From NCBI RefSeq assembly GCF_021155765.1, contig NC_060110.1, positions 6,819,501 to 6,883,500 on the forward strand: a stretch of 64,000 nucleotides of DNA. The letters are read 5' to 3'. This document shows positions 51,201 through 61,900 of this stretch, piece after piece. Numbering within the stretch: position 1 is the first letter of the stretch; each line of letters opens with the position of its first letter. The notes beneath the pieces are model-generated. The model was not told where the DNA came from. It did not search any database and worked only from the letters and a program-made list of their open reading frames with translations. The translations under genes were made by a program, and so were the position numbers. This DNA is from Diprion similis. Taxonomy: Eukaryota; Arthropoda; Insecta; Hymenoptera; Diprionidae.

Positions 51201-51578
51201 AAGAAAAAACCTAAATAATCAAATTAAATGGCAAACGGTTTCACTGATTCAAATCGTAATAATACAAATAAGAGTTAGATTCATTCCCCTTCGAAAATCG
51301 ACGGTAAGATCATGATCGATTCGATGCAAGTGATCGTCAACAAGCGAGCAACGAACCACGAAGGGTACGAGCATTGTATCGTGAAGGGTTTTTGGCCGGT
51401 GGTTTTTATGGCACGGTTCGGAGCTTGGACCGCTTGCATAAATTCGCTCAAAAAATGTAACAAGGTGGTTCGCTATTCTTTAGTTCACCCCGACACTTTG
51501 CGAATGATGACCTCTAAATATCGGCCTGGAGGGGCCAGACTAGCTTACCTCGGCGTTAAACGCCTTAACCGCATCCAT
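42243..51578 (-). CDS. SCAF4: SCAF4/SCAF8 orthologue: CTD-interacting SR-related splicing/termination factor, complete
   Basis: Fifteen coding exons join in phase into 1620 residues: 51578-51549, 51086-50958, 50812-50521, 49987-49800, 49680-49399, 48655-48506, 48343-48075, 47751-47557, 47483-47350, 47124-46916, 46796-46619, 46551-46264, 46071-45847, 45699-44326 and 43162-42243. Residues 1-135 are the CTD-interacting domain (MDAVKAFNAE, KPPISKAKM, KCKPEYKVPGLYVIDSIVRQ), which binds phosphorylated RNA polymerase II CTD. An acidic KKLLDFDYDEEEDDD motif, conserved in human SCAF4, follows. An RS/RE-rich region precedes the RRM (about 557-640) with LWVGHL as RNP2 and RGCAFICM as RNP1, then the family-typical GVSYIPWNKL. 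The C-terminal half is Pro/Gly/Arg- and RD-rich with repeated DPRM/FDPR motifs. The family suppresses premature polyadenylation. Vertebrate SCAF4 and SCAF8 are co-orthologues. The donor at 49398 (GAG|GTGTTT) is weak. Confidence 0.93.
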
Positions 51579-52162
51579 CTCGTCTCGTCGTACGGCGAAA
51601 CTTTCCTTTGGCGGAATACCCGTAAGCCCCGCGGACGGGCGCAACAATCCCCGTTCACACCACAGACGGCTACCGTATTAATAAACCTATTATATTAAGG
51701 AAATAACTACATTTCTCGTCGTCGCGCACTTTCCTAGCTGGGCCATGCCATCCGAGAATCAAGATGGCCGCCTCCCCGCCGCCGCGGCTACCCGGCATGC
51801 ATCGCGACACATCACCACAGATTTTTCCTATGTCCATGATCATCACTTCTGTGACGTCACTGGCGTAGTAGCGCACTTCGCCCTGCTTCGCCCCTGTGCT
51901 CCGTCGGTAAGCTGGTTGCCTTTGCCTGCGCGATTATCTCATGGCTACTAACCCCAGGAATCCAGGGAGTACCCAAAGTGCGCGGGAGGAAAAGAGAAGA
52001 AGATAGAAGTGATAGAACCACGACAGAGCGTCGGAGTGTCAGTTCGCTTTGCGGCGAGCTTTTGGTCGAAAATGTGTCTCAGATTACTTTGTGTCGTCGA
52101 ATCGTTAAATACAAGAGTTTAATATTTAGACAACCAACACGCTTGTGATAGTTTGTTCACGA
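51579..52162. promoter_or_regulatory. divergent promoter region of SCAF4/8 and MANEA
   Basis: A GC-rich block separates the minus-strand SCAF4/8 start codon from the probable first noncoding exon of MANEA. CAAGATGGCCGCC at 51760-51772 on the plus strand is a YY1-type initiator motif common at insect and vertebrate housekeeping starts. A donor at 52162/52163 (ACGA|GTGAGT) would end a MANEA 5' UTR exon that joins the acceptor TTTTTCACAG ending at 53002. Start sites are inferred. Confidence 0.45.
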
Positions 52163-53002
52163 GTGAGTATCACGAAGAGATCACCGCTCATGTCATTTGC
52201 TGACATTTGATGGAAATCATTTAACAGGCTTGCGAAATATATCGCTCATACGGGCTGTCTTACTTTCTTACGTTTTTATACTTCTCATTTCAACGCTCTT
52301 TTTCTTTGTGCCCATATTTTCTCATTCTACCCCTTTCATTTTATCCGTGCACTATTGTCAATATGAAAAACGCGGTGTAGAGATAGAACAATTAATTGAT
52401 ATTTTATCGTTGCATATTTATGTCAGGCTCTTTTATGTATAGTAAGACCAGATCTGTCGGACCTGTTGTTAAATACATTACATACATTGTATGTATGTTT
52501 ATCCTTTCTTGCAGACTCTCCACGCAGTATTCATCTCCCGTTTTTGAATTGTTATTATCATTATAATATCCCTTTAAGAATTATTGATTTCCTATTGTTT
52601 CAACCACGGCTGCACACACTAATGTCGTACTGCTACCAAGGCGCCATGCCGAAATACATATTTTCCATTCAAATCACTCGTGCACACATCCGAAAAGGCC
52701 TACATCGTACTAATCTAGCGTCAAATCAGATATTGAAGAGAAGAAAAGATAAAAATTGCCACTGATTTAACCCGGAATCGCGGACACTTGCGTAACCATT
52801 ATCAAACTACAAACAGGGAAAATCTCATGACGAAAGAATTGAATGACAAATTTATACTTTCTTACAATGTGGTAGTAAGATTCGCGATTTTAGTAACACG
52901 CTGCTTTCGATTATTTTCATTTAAAAATTTATAATTCCCGGGATCTGGGAATTGTCTCAATTAGGATTTTTCTTACAATTCATCCTTCTTTCTTTTTCAC
53001 AG

Positions 53003-53147
53003 GTTATCGGAATAAAAAAAAAAAAAAAATTTTAAATGAATGAATGATCTTCGATTCAGCGAATAAATTTAAAACATACCCCATAAATTAGTGAAGACTT
53101 ACTTTTTCCTAACATTACATCAACTGGACAATTGAATCAATGCTAAA
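53003..53147 (+). other. 5' UTR part of MANEA exon 2 (candidate)
   Basis: A polypyrimidine tract plus CACAG (ending 53002) gives an acceptor; the exon would run from there through the start codon at 53148. The intervening stretch 52163-53002 is then an intron and holds nothing recognised. Confidence 0.45.
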
Positions 53148-53163
53148 ATGTTTGGGAGTGTAG
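53140..53163 (+). promoter_or_regulatory. short upstream ORF overlapping the MANEA start
   Basis: An ATG eight bases before the MANEA ATG opens a seven-codon frame (MLKCLGV then TAG) that ends 13 bases beyond the main start codon. Overlapping uORFs usually lower initiation at the main start. Its context (TCAATGC) is moderate. Confidence 0.5.
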
Positions 53164-55101
53164 TAACTGCATTGTCGCTGCGAAGATGTTTCTACTTATC
53201 GGCAATAGTTGTTATATTATCAACACTTATGGCAGCTGTAATAATAGTTAAGCTCTCACCCCTCGAGTCGGTTAAATGTCAACCACACATGGTAACTTCA
53301 CCAGTCGAATGGAGCACATTGTCTAGTCAGGGTCAAGTGGGAGTTGGAGATTTGATAATAGCTGTACATGAAAACAGAAGCCGAATGCAAGAACTTAATG
53401 ATAAGAGTTTTGGGGAGATGCGGCATAAAATGGTGCGGAACAAAGTTGCCAGAATATCAAACAGAATGAGAAAAAAGATCATGCCACTGATAAACTGGAA
53501 TTCATCCATCGAGACCAACTACAATGTCCACATATTCTATTACCCGTGGTACAGATCTCTCGAGTTTGATAAGTCGTGGAAGCACTGGAATCACGACTAC
53601 CTTCCCAATTGGAAGAAAAATGACAAGAGAGTATTTCCAGACGGAAAGCACGAGCCGCCGGATGACATTGGTGCCAACTACTATCCCAGCTTAGGTTGCT
53701 ACAGCTCTCGTGATCCTCAGGTATTTTGATTTCGGATTTAAACTTTCTTTCACAATTGGATATCTGCACACTACATAAAACTTGACACAGAAAAGTGGAA
53801 TCCTCTTCAGATCCCCGAAGCATCTAAATTTTTCCTGAATATTAAAGCTTTATATGTTGTTTGAGAAAAAAAAAGTAAGTGGAATGGATATCTCAGCAGC
53901 AAATATATAGGTATAAGGATACATAGTGATGAGAGTCAGATAATAATCCACCAGCCAAATTGAATGAAGGTATTTTTTTTTTTTTTTTAAACTGCTTATT
54001 GAATAGAAATTGGCTGTCATATTAAACTTCATTTTAAATCAATCTCATTTTAACTCTTTGTACAGGTAATCGACTTGCACATGAAACAGCTCAAAGAAAC
54101 AGGAGTGGGAGTAGTGGTAGTTTCATGGATTCCTCCCAACGCCATCGATAGCACGGATTCTGTGATGTCGGATTTATTAGACGCAGCTCATCGCTATAGC
54201 CTCAAGGTTGCTCCACACATTGAACCTTATGCAGGAAGAAATCCCATAAATTTGATCGAACATTTAAAGTACTTGTTCAGCGAGTATGGAAAGCATCCAG
54301 CACTACACAGGATAAAAAGAGAAACAGAGTAAATATTTAACGAATAACCATATTTTCTTTCAAATTTCTAATTTAAGTAATGATTAACTGGCTCTTTTTC
54401 TTCCTCATTTGTCAGTGGTGCTGTTCTACCGGTAATGTACATTTATGACTCCTACGTCTTCCCATCGAACTCGTGGTGGGAACTCTTGTCTGATCGAGGA
54501 AACCTTACTCTTCGTGGCTCAGAAATTGATGCTGTATACATGGGACTACTCGTAGATGCACAACACAAGAATCATATAAAAAAATCACACTTTGACGGAT
54601 TCTACACCTACTTTGCAACAAATGAATTCAGCTTTGGAAGTTCATGGAAAAATTGGAGAGATCTCAACAAGTTTGCAGAACAAAATGAACTCCTTTTCAT
54701 ACCCAGTGTTGGTCCTGGTTACATAGATACTCAGGTAATATACATGATATTGTAATTTGAACAAATCTAAGAATATTATTACTGGATTCAATTTTTTGAA
54801 CATAATTTCTTACTCTAAGGTACGACCGTGGAACGCTCATAATACGAGGCACAGACGTCATGGACAGTACTATGACTATGCTTGGAGCAGCGCTATCAAC
54901 AGTGGCGCTACCACTGTGTCGATAACATCGTTTAACGAATGGCATGAGGGCACACAAATTGAACCAGCCCGTCCTGCGAGCAACGAGGCTTTTACATATC
55001 TAGATTATGAGCCTGAGGGGCCCAACTTATATCTGAATTTGACCAAGCATTACGTTGAACAGTTTACGAAAAAGTATAAAAATGCGAAATCAAATGACTG
55101 A
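53148..55101 (+). CDS. MANEA: MANEA: Golgi endo-alpha-1,2-mannosidase (GH99), complete
   Basis: Four coding exons join in phase into 478 residues: 53148-53720, 54066-54328, 54416-54734 and 54820-55101. A short cytosolic N-terminus and a hydrophobic anchor at about residues 14-36 give type II Golgi membrane topology. The luminal GH99 domain begins around YNVHIFYYPWY and contains VAPHIEPYAGR, FDGFYTYFATN, LLFIPSVGPGYIDT and RPWNAHNTR. The catalytic-site motif SFNEWHEGTQIE (Glu425 and Glu428) is intact. The enzyme cleaves the alpha-1,2 linkage of glucosylated mannose in Golgi N-glycans, releasing Glc(1-3)Man and bypassing the ER glucosidases. Length is close to human MANEA (462). Confidence 0.95.
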
Positions 55102-58100
55102 GGGGAAGTCAAGCAGTAAAAAATGTTTTTAAACTGGTATAGGGTTACGCAGAAATCTAAAGAATCAGCGTTCAGCTATAAAACATGTTTTATAAATTTC
55201 AAAGCTTTGTTTACACCAATTTCAAGCATACCAAATTCTGCATGAAAATATAGACTTTTTGTACTTACGGAAGAATATGTCATAATTTCTCAGAAGCAAT
55301 ATGTATGTCGCAACCTAGAGAAATTATGAAAAAATAATGCATCATTGCTGAACATGGTACATGCCTTGGTACAATAACAAAAAAAGAGGAGAGATTTAAC
55401 TTTATTTTGATGAACAATTAAAATCAACAAATCGCAAAACGTATGACCAAAAATGAAACAATAATAGTAACGGTGTAAATGGCAACCAATTATGAATAGA
55501 TTTTGACGCTAGATATTATTACGTCTGTGGATTAGTGATAGATGTCAATATGCTGTTGCTGCCGCATTGTGCGATATGCAAAAATTGCAAACGACTTTGA
55601 TAAGTAGATGTTTTGTACATGTATTATTATATAGACAATAATTACGCCCTGTTCTTTGTCTCACAGGGTATATCCTTCCTTTCTACTACCCTCTTATAGG
55701 TATTTAGAGATTAACAAATATCGTGAGATATTATATAATCTAAGAAAAAAAGAGAGAAAAGAAGTGAAAGGTTTATTAAAATTTTATTACTTTAATAAGT
55801 TTTCAAATAGAGATATTCAAAGTTATCGATATCTCAGATATGTTGTTAAGAATTTCATACGAAGAGAATAATTTATGAATAAGAGATACATTACACATGC
55901 ATGTGTAAGTATAGATATATAATTATTTATTGTACATTGTATTGTTAAACTTTGTTATATATTTTGTTAATATGAGAATGTAAGGAGGGTAAGCCGTAGT
56001 GATATTTTTTATAATTTACTTATTTGTTATTTTTTTTTAGGTCAGCAAAATGCGACATGCTAACTTTTTTGTACAAATGAAATGAAAGAATATTTACTCA
56101 ATCTACTATGAATCGGTATGACAACTATAAAGGAAGATATCATGTTGGATTATCGAAATTTGCATGCATGTACCTATGTCTTACATTTAAAATGAACAAA
56201 ATAAATGAAAAAAAATATATTAGAAATATCGAATTTCTTTTCGTATACGTACGGATATATAAAAATTCTTTCGATGCGTATGTACACTATACATGTACCG
56301 TACCATCTTATTATGATTATCTTATGTGAATGGTTCTAGTATACATATACTATATCTGTCATATCACACATATCCCTAATTCGTGTATAAATTGAAAGAA
56401 AAGAAAGAATAGAATTTTTAAAAAGATAAAGATTAATTTATGCAAACGAAACAGAAAAGTGAAACTTGAATAATTAAGAAAATATAAATAGTTAGAATAT
56501 TCGTTAATTATATATTCAAAAATTATAGTACATAATTCGTAAAATATTTAGCATTCAGAATAAATTATTTCTCCGAACCGTTTTTGTGATTTACCTTCCA
56601 CTAATTACTTGAGTAATCTTGTTTCTGTTCTCTTCTTTGTGTATAAACATTACAACTTAATGGAAAATTACATACGTATGTGCATACACATATATTACTT
56701 CATTTGAAAAGTCATCTTATAGAAGTTAAAGGACGGTCCCTCAAACTGTATACTTTTCTTTTGTTTTCATTAATATTTTTTTTCTTCATTTTTAAAATTC
56801 AATTTGAACAAGTATGATACAGTTCGAATTTCACAGCAAGCTATTCGATAATATATCATGGTAATTAAACATATAGTTACTTCATCATCGTCGTTTTCGT
56901 GCTTACAGTAATGTTACATCTGTTACATACACAAAATGATAAATCGCTTTCAATTCTTTTCAATTCTAGTGATATTGATATCTATCAACGTAACAAACGG
57001 TATAGTTTTAATTAAGTATTTTTAACAAGAGGCAACTATAAATAAGGAACGAAATATGTGTTTAGTACTTAAAAATACTCATCAGTTCCAGTAAAGAAAA
57101 CGCATGTGAGGAAATTTGTAATAATTTCGAAACCCTATCTTTCAGATTTCATATTTTATCTTACATATAAAATCTTTTTCAAAGGCACGCAAACTCTGTT
57201 AAATTAAAGAAATTTGAATATTGTTGAAATTGAAAACCGCAAATATATAAATACATTTTGTAAACCAAACAATAATCACACAATAGTAAAAGCCAATTAA
57301 AAACCTGAAACCATAAAAATAATCAACGTGTACATACGATACTTTTTTTTATTTGGCAAAGTAGTAACTACAATGAAAAAGACGAAACGAGAGAAGGAGA
57401 GCAAGAAAGTATAATAGTTTTGTCAATACTAGTTCGTAATTTAAGTTAGAATGAAATTAGAGATGCTCAATCTTCGAATGTATCACCTTGTATGCAGCAC
57501 ACCAAAATGTAACGATGTTTTCCATTCATTTACTTTCATATCAATCATTTTCCTTTTGACTATAATAATTACTTTGCAGTTATTTATGTATGTACATACA
57601 TACATGCAATTCATGACGTTTTAATATACTTACATATATTTATAGAGAATTTTTGAAAAAAATAGACTATCGATAAATACACAAACTCATACAAACAGAG
57701 AAATTTCAATATACGAAGATAGTTGCAAGACAATAGTTATGCCTTGAATACTGAATTATCCTTATTTATCCTTGTTCTTAATTTAAAAAATCTTATATGA
57801 AACCCAATTTAAATATTTATGTATATCTAGCTGCATGTTTTTTAATGAATTCGGAGATCGGAAATGATAGGTTTCACCGGAAAATTTATAATATAATTTG
57901 GGCGAAATATTAGAACATTTTCTGTGATCAAAAATTTTCACAAATTAAGAAAGTCAATGAAAATATTTGTATTGTTTGCAGTGTTTACCCATTTCAGCAT
58001 GCAATTAAAGACTATCAAGTTTAAATCATCGAAGCTGATAAAAGTATTCATTATGTGCATATTTATCAATTCACTGATCTACTGACGAGTTGTGAAATTG

Positions 58101-58986
58101 TACTAGATATGACCGAGACTGTAAATTATTACATAAACGAACACCTATTCATACATATGTATATTCAAATCAATCTTTGTTCACTTATTATTCTACTTGT
58201 TGCAATAACCTACAATTGACTCCTATTCTAGCTTAACACTAATCTACAATATGAGACGTTGAATGAATTATATGCAATATGGTACCCTGATTCTGTCATT
58301 GAAAAATTAGTTACTGTTGAGGAGATACTAATTTATAAACATTAAATAGAATCGAATAGAATTATACATAAAAACATGTCTTGACGAAATGGAGTTAATT
58401 GTGTAAAAAATATATTACGTACTAATGATACTATTAATTGAAGATTCCATATGTCATAACGTGGTGTTTGTGTAATATAAGGGAATTGCAGAGTGAACAA
58501 TAGCCTCAGGAGTATTTTAGTAAGGTAGCATTCGCGATTCTTTGATTTCTCGTCAAATGCCAATCAATGGACCGCTACACCAGCAACTAATAACGAATTG
58601 AAGATTTGTCCTCATGGAAATACGTCTAGACACTAAACATTTTGCCCTAGGATTCAAAATACTCATTGGGGATGGTATTCGAAAGAAAAAGGTGATGAAA
58701 CCACGAGAGTGTTGGGCGATATTTCCAATTCTAGGAGGATTTCTATCATTTTTGTTGGTAGTTTCATTTTGTGTGTTGAGTTGTACAAAATTGGAGATGG
58801 TGTAGCAATAATTGTGGCCCCCGAAAAAACTTTTACGAATCATTAACCTCTGATCGAGGATCATTGCAGGCACCGAATTATTGTAATCACGGCTTTCGGC
58901 AGCCATATTGATATCTGGGCTTAGCTAGCCACGGTTACGTTACAATGTATACGTGTATTATTGAACAATTTCCTATTCGCCAAACT
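55102..58986. other. AT-rich stretch between MANEA and XPO4
   Basis: About 3.9 kb containing the 3' flanks of the converging MANEA and XPO4 genes. Small AT-rich ORFs occur, the best being minus 58906-58553 (117 codons, start context CAATATGGCT), but none has a known domain. Nothing else recognised. Confidence 0.45.
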
Positions 58987-61900
58987 CTACTTAACCATCA
59001 AGAATCCTTGTACATTCACAATAAACTTATCGAAGTTATCCCTAAACTTCAGTCTTTGAGGTCGTTCCGTATCCAGTTGTATGGAAGCTGTCAATTGCAC
59101 AAAAGCTGCAGTCAGCCTCTCTGCTATCCGTGGGTCTGTTTGTGCAGCCAAAAAACTTTGTACCAGCTGCTGATACTGTTCTTGATAACAACAGATCAAG
59201 TAGTACAGTGGTATGCTCGTACTCGAAATAAGGTCAGAATTTATCTGGTGAGACAGTATAAGATTCATGAGCAACTGAAAACAAAAGGAGAGCGAAATTA
59301 CATTTGTAGAACAAAGTTTGTAATTATCTCATTTTTGAACAGTATCTTATCAGATTTCGCATTGACTCACGTTCATAAAAGGCGCCATCAGCTGGTTTTT
59401 TGGTCGGCCTTTTTTTCCCTCAGAGTAAATATGCTTTGCTAGTACTTGTATTATGTCACAGCACAATATAGTGATCTCATGACCAAATGAGAAAAGACCC
59501 AGTTCAACGGAAGCTAGTAATTGACTTAACAACTCAGCTGGGAGGTCGAACACTTTTTCTGGATGAATTTCACAGACAAACGTGATCATTTTAAAGTACC
59601 TGAAATAAAGACAAGATCTGTTTGTAGCAATTAAATATTCACGAAAAAGCTTTAACCCCTTGTTCTACCTGCTTACTCTTGATTGCTTGGGCTATAATAA
59701 ACAGGAAGGTCAGTCACGCATCAAAGGGTCACGAATCAGGCTCATACTTATTGTTTTTCACCCAAATTTTTTACCACGAGTCTCAGTCGTTATTGAAGGC
59801 CAAGGGGTTAATTATTCAACATCATATTGTCGGCTGGAAGGCAAAAGGTGTTGTTTCGGATTCGATTTAAAAAAGGTGATACTTCACGATCGATTTTTTT
59901 TCTTCATATTTTGTAGAATCATTGGAATGTTTGTTTGACATCACATACGATTTAAAATGTTGTAGCAAATTAGTTAACTCGATTTGATATCATGAATGAT
60001 TTAAATAATAATATAAAAAAAACAAATTAACTAATTTGCTACTACATTCTAAATTGTATGTGATATCATATGAACATTTCAATGTTTCCATTGTATGAAA
60101 AGTCAAAGAATACGAATTTAATTAATACCCAAAATAAAAGTAAATAGTTATTTGAAAGAATTTTTTCGTGTAATTAAACTGATAATTCATATTTCCTGCA
60201 CGTGTTGTCGATTAAAAATGATGAAAAACAAATCGCGCGTGAAACATCACCTTCTTCAAAATGAAACCGAAACAACACCTTTTTGACTGTGAAGCTGAAA
60301 CAACACGTTTTTCACAGTAAAGCCGAAATAATATCTTCTTCCTCCCAGCCGACGACATAAGATATCGAATAATTCTTCAGAACTTGGGGTCAAATGAATT
60401 AAACTGCTTTAATCACATAATTCTATACTTACTCCAAGCACAGAGAGGGAAACTTGAGTAAATCCATCGTCATCAAAGGCATGATGATGTTCAATCCGAA
60501 TAAAAATACGTCAACAGGTGAAGCATTCTGTTCCGGATTACCTGCAGGCTCTGTATGACTGCAATCGATTATTTCCTTAGTCAATAAATTGGTGAGGAGT
60601 TGCATAAGTAATAGAATATCTTGAAAAGTGTCTTCCTCAGCCGTATTCTCTACAGTTGTTCGGTTCGTATTGCAGCGCGCATATGTTTGAACAGTACGCA
60701 AGCATATCTCATAGATTCGTACACTGTCTCCCTAGAATTAGTTAAATATCTTGAAAAAAGTAAACGGTGATCAAAACGTTGTTGTGACAAGAAGAGATAA
60801 ATAAATAAATGACAATAAGTTCTGCAGTCGTAGAAAGTGTAGAATGAAAAGGATGATGTTAATAAGTTGCTTGAGTTCATACCTGGGGTAGGTAGCATAA
60901 CATTCGTCGAGTGCATTCACAAAATAATTCTAATATTAGCTGAACAACGTCTTGATAGTTGTGATACAATGACAAGAGATTTGGAAGCTCGTTCAAAACA
61001 GGTGTGATATGTTCAAATACGACTTCCGCGACTGGGCCTTGAACCCCTTGAGTAACCCCTGAAAATAAAACATAATAATATAAAATCTAACATATTTCAC
61101 ATATACAGCTTGGTAATTCAGTCTAATGTTACATTTGTTGACAAATGAAGAAACAGAAATCTTTTTCAATTTTGATTGTAAAAATGTCTCCTTCAGACAA
61201 TAAAATTTGAATGAACTTAGAACGCGATAACACAAAAACTGCACGTAATAATCATACCAACAAATGATTCAAGAACGTCGATAATCCCCAGCCTGATCTG
61301 TTCTTGGTGATACGTCTGAGTAAAATTACTGCTGCCAGTAAGCTGTTTAAATCGTTCATTTAATGGTTGCAAGGTTTGAGCCCAATATTGCTGTTTAGAT
61401 GATGGATCTAGAACGGCTGCTCCAATTTGTACCAAAGTTCGCATCAATCCGCGCTTAGCTGCCTGTGGTAGATCAAAACGATCCTTTGTCGCCAAATTTA
61501 CCAAGTTGCATAAACGGCCTGACTGCAATACACAGTCGCTTCTGTAAATCAAATTACCAATCAAAGTGTCAAAATCGCCAGAAATAATAATGCCTATAAA
61601 ACTGTAGGTTTAGTCTTGAAATATCAACGTACTTTATTTGTGATTCAACTAGCGTAATAAGAAGCTGCATAGTTTCTTTTATCAAATTTGGTTCTCCTTT
61701 GAAGGCATTAATATTGCACTCAACTTTCTCCAGTAAAAACCTAACTGTCCATATCGCGCCAGGTGTATCGGCTCCAAAAGCCTCTAAGATAGTAGTACTA
61801 ATCTCCGAATAGAAGCTCTCATTTGGTAGGAGATAGCTCAATGACCACCTGTGCAAGAACCACACAATACTGCTGCTTAATTCCGGGCTCAGCATATTCG

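Noticed and set aside
51312-51698. 128-codon plus-strand ORF antisense to SCAF4/8 exon 1
   Set aside because: Explained by GC-rich composition and overlap with the conserved minus-strand first exon; no recognisable protein family.
58553-58906. 117-codon minus-strand ORF starting MAAESRDYNN just after the XPO4 stop
   Set aside because: Good start context, but it lies 80 bases beyond the XPO4 stop on the same strand, has no known domain and a Cys/Ser-poor, compositionally random look; most likely 3' UTR.
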